DNA of 64,000 bases from Valencia hispanica (Eukaryota; Chordata; Actinopteri; Cyprinodontiformes; Valenciidae): the NCBI GenBank assembly GCA_963556495.2, contig OY747723.1, positions 14,664,501-14,728,500 of the forward strand, read 5' to 3'. Shown here piece by piece: positions 1 through 13,174 of the stretch (its first letter is position 1; each line of letters opens with the position of its first letter). A model generated the notes under the pieces. It saw only the letters and a program-made list of their open reading frames with translations. It was not told where the DNA came from and ran no database searches. The position numbers and the translations under genes are program-made.

Positions 1-1779
1 AAAAAAAGGCAAAAGCAAAAGCAAACCTTGTTTAACATTTCTAACTATTCAAGACAATGCAAAGGCCCACCTGAGAGGACTTTTAAACTAACAGCATTTT
101 AACAAAAGAGCCGTGTAAAAAGGAGGCATGAGATGAAAGGAGGAATCACATGGAATTCCAATAAAAGTCATTCATGGATCATTAAAGCTGTTGCTCACAT
201 ACTTCAGCAAAAGACACTGATGGATGACTGATAAACGCGCCTCCACTTCAAAGCAAGTGTTTCTGAACCAGAGTAATTTGCAGCAAATGACGAAGATTGA
301 AAGGGCAACCTAAAATTTATTTTTAAATATTTAAAAAATATATTCAGAAGCACAAACATCAGTGTATTTTAAAGGGCATTTCACGTGTCAAGAGGAGGAG
401 CCAGTCGGCCATTGGTAACCTGCTGCTGCTTCAACTGTTTGTCTAGATTTCTAGGCTGGTAGTATTTTCCTTTCAAGTCTAAATTATGCACTACTTTGAG
501 TTTCTGCAACATATGAAAAACTACATTAAAGTTTCTGATTGTGACGCTCTCTAAGGCTCGGTATGAGCCAGTCTTTTGACAGGACAAAAAGAGACATGAT
601 TGGACAGAGGAAAAAAATTAACAGCCACATGGTTGAAAGAATAACACAACTGGGTGTTCCGGCAGGATGAATTCAAAATCCCTGAAGATTTGTGGTGTGC
701 TTTTCTTCTGACTTTGTCAGGAAACCAATTGATTTAAAATTAAATCTAGACTTTTTGCCAAGAGGAATGGTCAAATATCCAGCCAGAATAATGCCAGAAG
801 CCTGTTGATGGCAAAAAAAAAAAAGTGTTTGCGGAGTATATGTATAATTTTGGCCTTGTTTTGAAAGGTTAAAATCCAAAAAATTATTTAATTAATGTGG
901 CATTCATACTATTATTGAGAGCAAGGTTATGACTGTTATCATATATGACAGAAGAATGGAGAGACCTTTTTTTGTTTCAGCTAGGTAATGGGATCTTGCT
1001 TTTAGGCCAATGAGTATTGGTTATGAACACAATCTGCAATTATTTCACCATGCCATAGCTGATTTCTGATGGCTCTTTTGATCTTTTTCAAAGAAGCATT
1101 TGAATAGTGTCCAACAACTGGCCAACAAATGAACCCACGCCTGTAGACGTCTCATCGGGGTTGCGGTAAGTGAGGATGATGAGAAGTGGTGAGGGACCAA
1201 TTTGTGCTTCGTTGCTGCTTGACCACCATCTCAGGGACAGAGCTCCTTCACTGGGTTTTTAAATGGTAATTACTTCATTACTTAAATGGTCCAATAACAG
1301 TCTCTGCATAGCGTTTATGTTATGGGAATGTGGTAAAACTGGTCCATGGTTGTTAAGAGCAGATGGATTTTATTTGAGAGGTGAGGTAAGGAATCTGTTT
1401 GTCCAGAGTCAATGTACGGTCAGGTTGGCTTGTTAAAAACATGCACACTGGCTCCCTCGATACTTTTTTCTGTTTTATCTTTCTTTAACTGAAAGTAAGG
1501 AGTTCTTCGTCCCTGCCACACATCCCTCATATTTGATCTGGTTGACCTTGCTCTGCAGCTTTTTGCTGTACACCTCTGTTCTATTTCGGCTTGCTTGATG
1601 TCCTTAGGTTGGGGATGATCAAGAGCATCTTTATAGGGGAGCAATGTTTTTACATAAATAAAAAAAATGGTAGACAGTGGAACTAGAATACAGATACAGT
1701 AGATCAGCTAATAGCTTTGTACCTCTCAGATAGCTCTGTTTAATCCATCATCCAAAAATAGAATATGGCACAACTCCAA

Positions 1780-2060
1780 ACCAACCAAGACAACAATGGA
1801 CATTGATGGAGCTAAATGTAGGGCAATCCTGGAAGAAAACCTCTTAGAGGTTGCAAAAGACTTGAGACTACAGTGGAGCTACACCCAAAGCTACAATGGA
1901 ATGGTTTGGATCGAATGGCCCAGTTAAAGTCTAGACCTAAATTAAATCGTGAATTAGTGGCAAGACGTACAAATTAATGATGATTTGATGCCATTTGATT
2001 ACATTTAACTGCGGTTCTTCAAATTATTGACGCAGAGAGTTGGAAATAAATACACACACC
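1780..2060 (+). pseudogene. decayed Tc1-type transposase fragment
   Basis: Forward translation gives the degraded block DGAKCRAILEENLLE, then WIEWPS and a stop, then SLDLN. These correspond to the DGAKYRAILEENLL and [16 protein letters not shown] regions of Tc1 transposases. Intact blocks of the same kind are present in the element at 13175-14339. Stops and frame changes show it is dead. Boundaries are approximate and no terminal repeat is clear. Confidence 0.7.
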
Positions 2061-3529
2061 TTGATAGCATTTTGAATGTTGAAAATTCCGCATTATTTTC
2101 CTTCCATTTAACAAATATGCATTATCCTCACTGAATTACAATTAGATTTATTGCTGTAATTTGACTAAATGTGACAAAGTTCAAGTGCTTGCAAGATACT
2201 GTATGGCAGCTCTAAAGTCTGCACCAAAGAATCCATATCTTAGTTCTGACAGTGATGACTTTCTTGATGCATGATTCTGGCATTGGGGTGACCGTTTTCT
2301 CTATCTTAAATTGGAATCTTGTGGTTTAACATGGATCATGAAATCCCGAGTTAAGTCACACACAGAGTCCCTGATGGATTGCAGAACGTACTCACTCACA
2401 CGGCCTTGTTTGCCAGCTGAGCAGGGCTTAAAAGGATCTCCACTAACTGAATAGTGCAAGAATCCCAGCAAAGTAAACGAATATTTCTAACAGTATATAG
2501 ATATACCATCTGGAATAGTAAAAAAAAACAACCTAAACAACTTTTACTTGTAGCGATCATTCCTCCATATATCCAGGCTACAGTAATAATCAGAGCATCT
2601 GCATTATTTTTTTCTTTTACTGGGTTTTACCAACAAGAAAACCAGGTCATAAGAGGCATAAATTCTCACCATTGAGTTCCGGGTCTTCCCCGTGATGTCT
2701 TGGCAATTCTACATGCTGCAAGTCAAGAACTTAAGATGAGATCCTGAGGCTCCAGACCAAACCAGACACCTTACCCACCATCAGTATGCCTTGAGAACCT
2801 GTCCAAGAAGTCCACAAACAGGATCGTAGACATGGGAGTTTAGTTGTCTGCTCCAAATGTGTTATCTAAATCATCCTTGACAGCACATACTCCAGCAATT
2901 ACAACAGATTACTTCTTCTCCAGATAAAAAAAAAGAAAAACTCATTTGGAGTGGAAAACTATAAACTCCCATGACCCCCTCAGCTGTTCTTTGAGGGTAA
3001 ATAGCTGTTCCACTGTTCAATGAACAGGAAAAACACCATCCTGTTCTCTTTGAATTAGTGGTTCGGTAATGGGTCAGAGCCTCCTACAGCAAGGGAGGCT
3101 ATCCCTCCATAATTGGAAAACACTTCATGCTCCACTTTACTACAAAATATGTAACATTAAAGAGGTGTGTCAATCACAAACCAGCTAAACAATCCATAGT
3201 CTTTAGTATCAGGGAACAATTTTTGTTGTTTCTTTTTTCCCTACTATCTAATAGCTTTTTAGCTAGATTGGCAACCTCAGCTGTGGTAATGGGATTCCCT
3301 TCTTATGTAGACTGAGGAGACCCTTTACAAATATCCTTTTTCCAGATCTTTTTCTGATCTGGGATAGCACCCATTTCACCCTTTCCAAGGTGGCTTAGCT
3401 TCTCCATAGCCTCTTCGAATTCCTTCCATCCAGGAGTCCTTCTGGCTAAATGCTACCCGTCTGCTGTTTCAGATTATTTTTGGAGAAAACCACGTCATAA
3501 AGGTGGATGGCTTCCATCACTGCTGATGC

Positions 3530-3740
3530 CCATCAACTGGTCCGTGTCCTCAATTTTCCTTGGTCTCCTTTGGAGCATTTGAGAATCTCTCCTGGATGTG
3601 TCCAGAGCATGATGCGGCCACCACCATGCTTAACTATAGAGATACCGTGTTCTGGATGATGTACAGTGTTAAATACAACATACATTGTTTTGCAAGTTCA
3701 CTAGAGAGGTATTATACACGATGAACACAAGGCATACACC
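3530..3740 (-). pseudogene. decayed Tc1-type transposase fragment
   Basis: The minus strand reads HHPEHGISIVKHGGGRIMLW, the conserved block around the Tc1 'KHGGGSIMLWGCF' motif. Only about 25 codons are recognisable. Boundaries are approximate. Confidence 0.65.
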
Positions 3741-4599
3741 ATGGCTTAAATAAAAACACAAAGAATAGCTATCGCTAATCAGTCTTGTGATAGAAACCAT
3801 TGATTTTACTGTCCATTATTCACTCTCCTATTCCCACACTGCAACAGAAAACACTACATTTCCCAACAGCTACTCCTCTACAGCCAGCTTTCATGTTTCT
3901 CTTCCCAGAATTGTGTGACAAAACAAATAAAAGCCTTTTAGACGTTCCCTTTCTCCCGGACAACCCATTTTCTCTACCCCATGCGGACACACAAACACTC
4001 AAGTTTCCCATCTATGGTTTATTAATCAGAGCAAAAAAAAAAAAAACGTTGCTAAAGCAACCACAAATAAGCATTCTTCTAAATCTATTTCCGCCTAATT
4101 AAAACTCAAAACTGTCCTTCTTGTCTGTGCTGCTTGTCTGTGCTGCTTGTAAAAAGAACAATCTAAGCCTCTGTCCTTTTGTAAAAATGGAAACTCAACT
4201 AGTTTTTGGAGCTATGGTGCATAAACATTAGGGGATTTAAAAATACTGCTGGCTCCCCCTATTGACTGAGTGTACTCGCCATTAGCAGGAGTCAGATAAT
4301 ATCTCCAAGCAATTAACAGTTATAAATTATTCCAAGAAAACACATTATGGTTTGGCCTCACAAATTAATGAATGCATACAAATAGGCCATACTAAATAGA
4401 TTTTAATCTGCAATTGATAACAACAAATGTAATGACTATCAAATGTGGAAAAAGTGAACCATTTAAAACAGGGTCAGGAGTTGAAAGTAAAACTGTCTGG
4501 GAACAAAAAGTTTTTCCACCTTTTAATGTGTATTTTAATTTGGAATAAAGATACAAACATGTTTAAATTCACAATGTAGTAGGATGTAGGATGGAAACA

Positions 4600-5340
4600 T
4601 ATAGTGCTTTGGAAAAGTATTTTTCTACATTACACCCATTGTATCCATTGAGATTTTATGTGATAGACCAAAACAGGAAGCGCGCGAACAGAGAAAGATA
4701 ACAGTGGAGAACGCCATCCTGCCGTTTCGAATGCTGCTGTTGTGCTTCCTACACTTTGCTGGATTTGTGAAGGTGTGTGAAAAAAACGGTAAAAACCAGT
4801 TCTTAGAAAGCACAAGTTTAGCCCAGCTTCGAGTTGGTGCTTGGCTAAGCACTCGTTCCGAACCGAAAAACGGGTGCTTGCGCAGTGGAAAAACAAAGAA
4901 CCGGTTCTAAGTCAGACTCTTGCACCGAACCTACTCTGGAACCAGGTCAATGGAAAAGACCTCATTTTTGACCAGAGAACCCAAAGGATTTAATGGATGG
5001 CAAGGTAGCAATCAAACCAGCTGCAAAGTAAGCCCAAAACATCACCCTGCCCCACCATCATGCTTGTCAGTTGGCTTGAGGTGCCAAACATAGTGCTGGG
5101 TGTCATGGTCAACCATCTCTACTTTTGTCTCATCGGTCTTTGCTTTTCCAAGGTCATTGCTTCCTTGACATTGTGTTAGTTAATACCTGCATCTTTCAAA
5201 GACCCCCGCTTTATACTGATGGTCACACTTGCTGATGATTAAACAATAAAGTGCATTTGATTGGTAGCAATTGGTTACTTAACCTAGGGCAAACAGTAAG
5301 GGTGCGCTTAGTTTTGACCATGACTGTATTGACCTTTGTC
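4600..5340. repeat. mixed remnants of DNA transposons
   Basis: Around 4608-4672 the sequence resembles a Tc1 terminal repeat (GTGCTTTGGAAAAGTATTTT, then a run resembling the usual 'ACACCCATTG...GATTTTATGTGATAGACCA'). Around 4680-4960 lies a segment with repeated AACCGG/ACCGAACC words typical of short non-autonomous elements. At about 5040-5330 the order of words (CCACCATCATGCTTGTCAGT, later GTCTCATCGGTC) resembles the minus strand of a decayed Tc1/mariner element. None is intact enough to bound. Confidence 0.4.
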
Positions 5341-5999
5341 TGTAAATATGGTAAAGATGCAGTTCACATTCCACAGTCTATGCATCTACGCTTTTACTTT
5401 AAAAAGCTGCATTCTTTTTGCAAACCATAGGGATAAAAATAATATTCTTGTACAAAAATCTTGTTAATGAAGCCAAAAGAAGAATTTTTGTCACATGATG
5501 TGGGGGCCTTAAATCTGGCAGACGCTCATAGATTTATTGCGAACAACTTCAGACAGATCAGAAGTTAAGAAGAGCACAAAAGCCAGAGGATGTGGTCGAC
5601 AAACCTAAAAGCTTCTCACCAGTTCACTGCAAGATGAAAACAAGATAAAAAAATCTGATGTTTGAACGACATTCTTTCTTTCTGACAATTAATCAAACCT
5701 GCTTTCAATAATTTAGGATGACCTAAGTTGGTTCTGTTTACTTAATGCCAAAATAATGAGCTGGAAAATATTTAAGATTTCTTCTATTAAGAAGATGACA
5801 TATATTTCCTTAGCATGAATTACCTTTAACGTGGTTCCTGCAAAGGTGTCATGAAAATCTCCAACTTTTTCAGACTCAACTTTTAAAATGCCCTTTGTGT
5901 TCATTGTAAAATACAAAATATGAAAGTTAACTATGAATTAGTGGCAGACATTTTCTCAAACAGTAGGCCGCAGATATTACACCTGGAAAACACAGAAAC

Positions 6000-6365
6000 T
6001 GGACGAAATGAAGGCCACTAGCAAAGAAGGAAGGAGCGGTGCGCAGAAGGAAGAAAGGACTCAAGAGAAGAAGGAAGGAAGAAATAACAGAAGAATGGTC
6101 AGAAGGGAGGAGAGAATGGAGAACATGAAGCTTAAAGGAAGGTTACAAGGAAAGAATGAGGTAGGTCACCAAGAAGGACATAAGGGAGGAGGGTTATGAC
6201 AAGGACAGACAAAGAAGGGAAGAAGTAAAGACACAAGGGAGAACAGAAGGACACAAGGTGGGAAGGAAATGAAGGAAGCTAAGACACATAGAAGGAAACA
6301 AAGGAAGAAAGCACACCAGCAAGAAAGTAAAATAAGGGAAGGAAACAAGGAAGGACACAACATTT
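6000..6365. repeat. purine-rich low-complexity tract
   Basis: About 365 bases consist almost only of A and G on the plus strand, built from variants of AAGGAAGGA, GAAAGGA and ACACAAGG. The open frames across it are artefacts of composition. It resembles an expanded and decayed (GGAA)n microsatellite. Confidence 0.85.
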
Positions 6366-9300
6366 AGACAATAGAAAAGGAATAATGTCCGAAAATACAT
6401 ATAATTCTTCCAGAGTCAGGTTTAAAAGCCGTCTTATTCACACACTTTTCCAGTTCAGATCACAAATTCTCTATAGGAATGAGATCAGAACTTCACCATG
6501 GCTGCTCCAAAACAATAACTTAGTTAACCTTATTTGGAAGACTCATCTGTGAACTTTATGTATTGATCTGAAACAACACCTTGGTACTAGAACATAATAA
6601 TTAGGTTATTCTTAGTCATTCATTTGGAATTAGTTAGCATTTTTCACAAAAGTCAGAAGCAAGTACAATTTTAAAGCTTCACAAAACACAAAAATATTCC
6701 CGAGCCTTCCCATAGCCCCCGGCCATGTTTGTGAGATCAAGCAGTAGACCTCAGATCATCCTTGGTGAGAGTGTTAAAGGGATTCCTCACACAAAGGAAA
6801 GAATTCAGCAATCTTTCATTTTCGTATTTGCCAGTAATATTTCAACTATATCACACAAAAGTTATGAATGAAACTTTGATTTCCGAAGGACTTGTTTAAC
6901 AGGGAGATCTTTGATGCATTCGTGATTGTGAGAACCCAGATTAAACCGGCCTCCCGTAGGAGGCTTTTTTTGGATATTTATCGTTGAGAGTCTGATGCTC
7001 CCGAAGTAGGGAGTATATATTCCCACACACAGTCATTTTCAGGAAGTATTCCCAACGGGATTTCTTATCTCATTAACCCCCGGGGCAGGAAGGTTAGGAT
7101 GATTTATTATGTCACAGAAAAATATGCATCAAACACAGCCATCAAATGGAGTAAAACCGTTAAGTCTTTGTCATTAAGTGATCGTGCCACTGTCATAAAT
7201 GCATACTTCTCGGAGACAGAATTGTTTTTAAAACCAAACATTAAAAAGGAATAGTCGGTTTTGCAGCTTTTCAGCTTCTCCATTGTGGCGTCTTGTTCTT
7301 TTTTCCTTTATTCCTGCTTGCATCTGCATGCCATTATCCCACCAGGCATATATGATTGCACAAACCCCCTCCAAGTGCCTTGGTGTCTGCTGACTCTGTT
7401 CCTGTGTTTGATTCGAAGTTCTATCTTCTCTAAAGAGAGTTGGAACCGTTGTTGCTCTCAAAGTTTAGCTATCGTTGAGCCTATTTAAAAAAAGGTAAAG
7501 ATTTCAATGCACTGTTTTCAATCAGTAGATAACAGCCTGGCAAATAACAAAACTGTCAACATAGTCTGACTCCTTTCATGCGTGTCCCCAGGAATAAACT
7601 GTATTCTCTGAGGAATGTGAAGAGAATTGAATCCAGATTTTTCTCACCGAGCAGCAGGAACGATTTACTGATCATAATGTGTTCTCTTGGCTGGGATTGA
7701 GTGGCACCTCAGAACAGTGCACAGGAGACCTCGCATGGAGTCGGAAATATGCTGTTGAAATCTCTTGTTTTGTTCAGAGCGCCTCCCTCTTTTAGCCTGA
7801 CAAGGATCCATGATGACCAAAGAGAAAACAGTTAGAGCCCTGTTGTCATAGCTTCATATTTACAATATTTGCTATCTCCACTAACAAATTTCAACTCACA
7901 ATAAACAGAAGGAACCATTGATTTTGACTGCAGTATGAAAAGGAATTTGGGGGGTAATAAATGAGCCGTTACAGTTTTTTTTTAATTCAAATCAAACATA
8001 TTAGTTTGGATACATTTCGTAATAAATCCAACCTAAACATTTCCATTACTAATTTGATTGATTTGATCAACTGGTTTTGTGTGCGGTATCCAGTAAAGAA
8101 CAATAAGGCCAATATATTTTCATGAGTGGATGTACCAACTTAGTAAAAGCTGAGAAGTGTAGTAACCCTTGTGGTTGAGTCAGTTTCTGCTTTGAAACAA
8201 GAATCAAAGTTTGTTTTCAAGCGTTATTCACTAGTTTAGCCGAAGCGCTAAAGCTATGAATCAAACTTGCTAGCTAGCTGGTTGTCAAGGAAACTGGTCA
8301 CAAGTTTGGATACATTTAAAAAGTTTAAAATATTTCTTGCTTTGTAAAAGTCTGTGTCCATACATGGAAAAGAAGAAAGGAAATAATTTATTTGAGCAAC
8401 TGAATGAACTCGTCAGTACATTTTTTTTTAAACTATCGTGGTTATGTTTTTTGAGTGTGCATAATATTACTTTAATAACTTTTAAATTATGATCGAAGTC
8501 ATGATGGTTATGCTCGTTTTCATGGCAAAAAATAAAATAAAATCAACAAATAGGTTGATATTATGTTAATATATGTTGAAGATAAGTTAATACCTTTAGA
8601 GCACTGAGCTCTGGTATCAACACATAACACCATGTCCACCAACAAACACGCAAATGATAGCTTGGTCTCCAACTTAAATTTAAATACAAGAAGTGAAGAT
8701 TTATATAGTGACTTGCTGTTGCAAAACAATGGAAATACTTCTTTAAAAAGATTTTTAGGTTTTCTGGCACTAAAATATAAACTATTTCCTACTTTCTAAC
8801 TGCACTCAATCTATTTTATTAATCAAAGTTTTTACACAACCAAAAAAAGTAAAGCATCAGCTCCGGCTTTAAAAGCGACATCTAAATTTGTATGTATTAA
8901 TATAATGTGGGCCATTCAGTTCATCTCGGTCAGCAGATTCAAGCACAAACGTACCAAGGGAAGTTCTCTGAACAGCTACACTAAACATCTGTTGATTGTT
9001 GTTTACATATTGTGAAATGTGCTGCGCAATTTCTGTTTCCCATCATGACTGAAAATGTCTGTTAAGATCATTTCCTGCTTCAACAGTTGAACTGTCCAGA
9101 CTCCTGTTTTCAAATACCTCTCTGAGAGGAATCAAACGCACAGCACATTGTGTCAGCTCCTCTGCCAGGAATAAAGAAGGCAAGAGTTGAGAATGCAGCA
9201 TCAGTAATGAAATCCCATTTCCAAGCCGACATTGGCACTCTCAGGTCAGCTAAATGACAAAAACTGAGCCTCGGGATGAATTTCCAATTTTAGAAACTCT

Positions 9301-11065
9301 GAAAGCCACAGGTAACCCAGAGAGTAACAGTTTACAAAAAAGGACACTGGTGGAATAAAAATTCACTTGTTGCGTTTACCAACCAAAAATAGTGGAAGCT
9401 TCTATTGTTGCATAATAATAGGGGGGGAAAAAGATTTTCTCTGGTCAATCAATAGCTGATTGGCTGATGCGCTCTAATTTATGATGTGACAAATGCCTGG
9501 ACCAGTTTTTCTCTATCATTTTGGAACAGGACATTTCATATATTGTTAATATTGTCTAAATGGAGGAAAGTGGTAAAAAAAAAAAAACATGAAAGGGAAT
9601 GAAAGGAACATACGGCACATGTGGATTGCAGGTTCAAAGCTCCAAACAGCAATCAGTTTCATCTTAGTTTGGTAGCAAAAAACAAAAACAAAACAAAGAT
9701 TCATTCAGAATTTTTAACCTTTTAAGTCTGCTTACAGCGTCGTGAACTGATTCAGTTATATTGGTGGATAAAGATCTCATGATTTGTTTTATGGAGGACC
9801 CAAATGCAGCAAGAAGTATAGGTAAATTATTTTAATAAAGAAATGAATTGACAAAAGAACTTACAAGGGAAAGGTGGCAAACAAGATCAAAACAATTAAG
9901 AGTAGAACTTTTTTTTTAAAGAAAAAAAAGGAAATATTTACAGAACCTAACATGGATAAGAAAGACTAACGTGGGAGTAACTAAGATAAGACCTAAGTAA
10001 ATAAATAAGGAATGACCCAGAAACAAGAGAAGCTCAAAATACACCTGAGGAGGATAAAACAGGAAAGGCGGAGAAAACGTAGTGGAAGGAAAAAAAACAA
10101 AAACACTAAGTAGAAGGAAACTCAACACTTAGCCATCCCAACACTAAAATGATCAGGTAAACTGAATGAGGAAATGAAATAACTGAAACTCAAAACACAA
10201 ACATCTAACGAACCTAACAAAAGATAAGTATCTGTAGCATGCAACTTGACATTTATTCAATGCTTTCCAATGAAAGTGGAAACGAATATCTAGTAAAGAA
10301 AAGCGATCCAAGGACTAGATGCTGTGGTACTCCATAACTGACTCAGGTGGGCAAGAACGAGGTGTTACTGATTTGAATGAATCATAAAGACCAAGCATTA
10401 AAACTTTAACCAGATAAAAGGGTAAATTATATGTGTCAAGATGTCTTTGTCCACAGTTTTATAAGAAGTAAGACTTTCTGAGATCTTACTCTAGTTTATT
10501 ATTGTTGACCTGACCTTGGAGGTCAGGTCACACAGAGGGACATCGAGTACACTGCCAGCTGTTCTTCTGGCATGTACAATGAATCCTAACTCCACAAGGG
10601 AGTTTCCTACTTTATAGCTACAAGCAGCAATTATTTTACAGGACTGTTTGGAAAGAAAAGTGGGGGTTGAACCCAGTGAGGAGAAAACTGCGACACATAA
10701 AGGAAATCAAGAAGAGTAGATATAGGGACTTATAAACCTGCACCTCAGTCTCATGTCTTTTGCAACGTCTAAATGGAATTCTTGGGACTTTCTATCAAAT
10801 TTTTTTTGTTCCACTGCTATTATTTCAATAAAAGCCCGATTTGTGGCATGCACGACTAATAGTTACCATGTCAACAGATTTCCCCACCTAAACTGTGGAT
10901 CTCTGCAGCTGTGACGATTGCGCCCATCTAAAGACAATTATGCTGAAATCACTTCTTGGGCGGGAATTCTCATTTTCCCCCACAGCTTTCCTTGTTTTTC
11001 CGCTGTCTTCAGGGTAAAGAACCAGAACGAAGATGACAAAGAGCCCAAAAACGTGTGATTTCATG

Positions 11066-12551
11066 TAAACTCAGCAAAAAAAGAAATGTCCTCTGACTTT
11101 CAACTGTTTCTACTTTCAGTAAACCTAATGTGTGTAAATATTTGTATGAACACTAAAAGAGTCAACACCATAAGACATAAACTAAAAATGTTTCACAGAC
11201 ATGTGACTAACAGAAATAGAATAATGTGTCCTTGAATGAAGGGAGAATCAAAATCAAAAGCACCAGTCAGTATCTGGTGTGGCCACCAGCTGCTTGAAGT
11301 ACTGCAGTGCATCTCCTCCTCATGGACTGGACCAGATTTGTCAGTTCTTGCTGTGAGATGTTACCCCACTCTTCCACCAAGGCACTTGCAAGTTCCTGGA
11401 CATTTCTGGAGGGATTGGCCCTAGCCCTCACCCTGCGATCCAACAGGTCCCAGACGTGCTCAATGGGATTGAGATCCGGGGTCTTCGCTGGCCATGGCAG
11501 AACACTGACATTGCTGTCATGCAGAAACTCACGCACAGAACGAGCAGTATGGCTGGTGGCATTGTCCTGCTGGAGGATCATGTCCGGATGAGCATGCATA
11601 AAGGGTACCACATGAGGGAGGAGGATGTCTTCCCTGTACTGCAAGGCATTGAGATTGCCTGCAATGACAACAAGCTCAGTCCGATGGTGATGTGATATAC
11701 CGCCCCAGACCATGACGGACCCCCCACCTCCAAATCGATCCCGCTCCAGGGTACAGGCCTCGGTGTAACGCTCATTCCTTCGACGATAAACACGAATCCG
11801 TCCATCACCCCTGGTGAGACAAAACCGTGACTCATCAGTGAAGAGCACTTTTTGCCACTCCTGTCTGGTCCAGCGAAGGTGGGTTTGTGCCCATAGGCGG
11901 CGTTGTTGCTGGTGATGTCTGGTAAGGACCTGCCTTACAACAGGCCTACAAGCCCTCAGTCCAGCCTCTCTCAGCCTATTGTGGACAGTCTGAGCACTGA
12001 TGGAGGGATTGTGTGTTCCTGGTGTGACTCGGGCAGTTGTTGTGGCCATCCTGTACCTGTCACGCAGGTGTGATATTCGGATGTACCGATCCTGTGCAGG
12101 TGTTGTTACACGTGGTCTTCCAATGCGAGGATGATCAGCTGTCCTTCCTGTCTCCCTGTAGCGCTGTCTTAGGTGTCTCACAGTGCAGACATGGCAATTT
12201 ATTGCCCTAGCCACATCAGCAGTCCTCATGCCTCCCTGCAGCATGCCTAATGCACGTTCACGCAGATGAGCAGGGACCCTGGGCATCTTTCTTTGGGTGT
12301 TTTTCACAGTTCTTTGGTGTCCTGCGTTTTTAGAACTGTGACCTTAAATGTCTACGTTCTGTAAGCTGTTAAGGTCTTAACGACCATTCCACAGGTGCAT
12401 GTTAATTAATTGATTATGGTTAATTGAACATGCATGAAAAACATTGTTTAAACCCTTTACAATGAAGATCTGTAAAGTTATTTAGATTTTTACATTATTG
12501 TTGAAATACACAGTCCTGAAAAAGGGAGATTTCTTTTTTTTGCTGAGTTTA
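11066..12551 (-). mobile_element. Tc1-family transposon, apparently full length
   Basis: The element is bounded by TA dinucleotides at 11066-11067 and 12550-12551, the target-site duplication of Tc1/mariner elements. The termini are inverted: the left end starts AACTCAGCAAAAAAAGAAAT, and the right end reads the same on the minus strand with one extra A in the A-run. The perfect part is about 20 bp and similarity fades after about 25 bp. It contains one uninterrupted transposase gene on the minus strand. A second, internally deleted copy lies at 45431-46662. Confidence 0.92.
11267..12307 (-). CDS. Tc1-type DD34E transposase, uninterrupted, 346 aa
   Basis: This is a cut-and-paste DNA transposase acting in the nucleus on the inverted ends of its own element. 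Residues about 8-120 form the paired-like DNA-binding region: a first helix-turn-helix (HLRERALGML...DVARAI), the AT-hook-like GRPR at 63-66, and a second helix-turn-helix. The catalytic triad is visible: D158 in LFTDESRF, D248 in LQQDNATSH and E283 in PDLNPIEHVW. The 34 residues between D248 and E283 are the Tc1 signature. The glycine-rich GGGGSVMVWGGIS block sits at about 193-205. The length matches an intact Tc1 transposase (about 340 aa). An in-frame upstream methionine at residue 1 and another at residue 8 are both possible starts. Expression and activity are not shown by the sequence. Confidence 0.93.
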   Translation of the reverse strand: MKNTQRKMPRVPAHLRERALGMLQGGMRTADVARAINCHVCTVRHLRQRYRETGRTADHPRIGRPRVTTPAQDRYIRISHLRDRYRMATTTARVTPGTHNPSISAQTVHNRLREAGLRACRPVVRQVLTRHHQQQRRLWAQTHLRWTRQEWQKVLFTDESRFCLTRGDGRIRVYRRRNERYTEACTLERDRFGGGGSVMVWGGISHHHRTELVVIAGNLNALQYREDILLPHVVPFMHAHPDMILQQDNATSHTARSVREFLHDSNVSVLPWPAKTPDLNPIEHVWDLLDRRVRARANPSRNVQELASALVEEWGNISQQELTNLVQSMRRRCTAVLQAAGGHTRY

Positions 12552-12914
12552 TTAGGAGCTGAAAGACAAACGTTTACATAATCCACTTATATGTGATTAG
12601 CTGAAGTCATGGGGGAAATAAGTACACCCTCCTTTAGCTCTAGGATTTTATACATCAGGATTCAAGTCTTGACTCGAGTCACTTTTCAGGGACTTGTGAC
12701 TTGACTTGAACTCGGACTTGTAATATCAGGACTTGAACTTGGACTTCGACATGATACATCGCTATTGTTGGAATTAGCATGTAACCAATGGTAATGTTAG
12801 TTTGTAATGTTAGGTCAGATTACTGGACAAATGTTATAACTTCCCAAACCCTTTGTAAGTGTACGGGTGACATGTTGATTATTTATTGTTTTCAAATTGT
12901 ATTTTTAGCTAATT
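12552..12914. repeat. non-coding gap with degenerate GACTTG array
   Basis: Between the Tc1 element and the retrotransposon fragment, positions about 12664-12752 are a degenerate array of GACTTG/ACTCG words (for example GACTTGTGACTTGACTTG). I see no gene here. The remainder is AT-rich and unassigned. Confidence 0.6.
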
Positions 12915-13174
12915 TTATTGTTTTGCACATGCTACATGCCACCCCATCCCCCAGCAGAGTCACCCCTCATCTTTGAGGACTGCCTGCTTTTCTTCCCAAG
13001 GACTTCACCCCCCCTGCTTCAGAAGTCTCCATCATACACCCCCTCCCCCCATCTTGTCCCTTTCAACACTTCAGGTGAGGAAAGAGCTGTGAAAGATCAA
13101 GGTCCGAAAGGCTGCGGGTCCAGATGGTATCCACTCCGGGCTCCTGTACAGATGAACTGTGTGGCATCATGGGA

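Larger units (their letters stand above)
1..11065. other. gene-poor left flank
   Basis: I found no exon of a recognisable gene on either strand. Open frames are short, lack family motifs and are not joined by plausible splice sites. The stretch holds scattered decayed Tc1/mariner pieces (listed separately at about 1780-2060, 3530-3740 and 4600-5340), a purine-rich tract at 6000-6365, and long A/G-rich non-coding sequence around 9780-10220. A short motif near 10331 reading CTGTGGTACTCCATAA recurs near 63917 in a similar context, so both are probably relics of one dispersed repeat. The rest (about 60-1700, 2100-3500, 6400-9700, 10400-11065) shows nothing I can name. Confidence 0.6.

Noticed and set aside
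6166..6400. Open frames with repeated Leu/Phe/Ser and membrane-like character on the minus strand
   Set aside because: They are translations of a purine-rich simple repeat, not proteins.
6945..6975. CCTCCCGTAGGAGG followed by a T run, resembling a rho-independent terminator
   Set aside because: Everything around is vertebrate non-coding DNA. A bacterial terminator has no meaning here.
1..11065. Exons of a further gene (for example a neighbour of txndc16)
   Set aside because: No frame showed family motifs or splice-compatible neighbours. Absence of evidence by eye does not exclude short non-coding RNAs.
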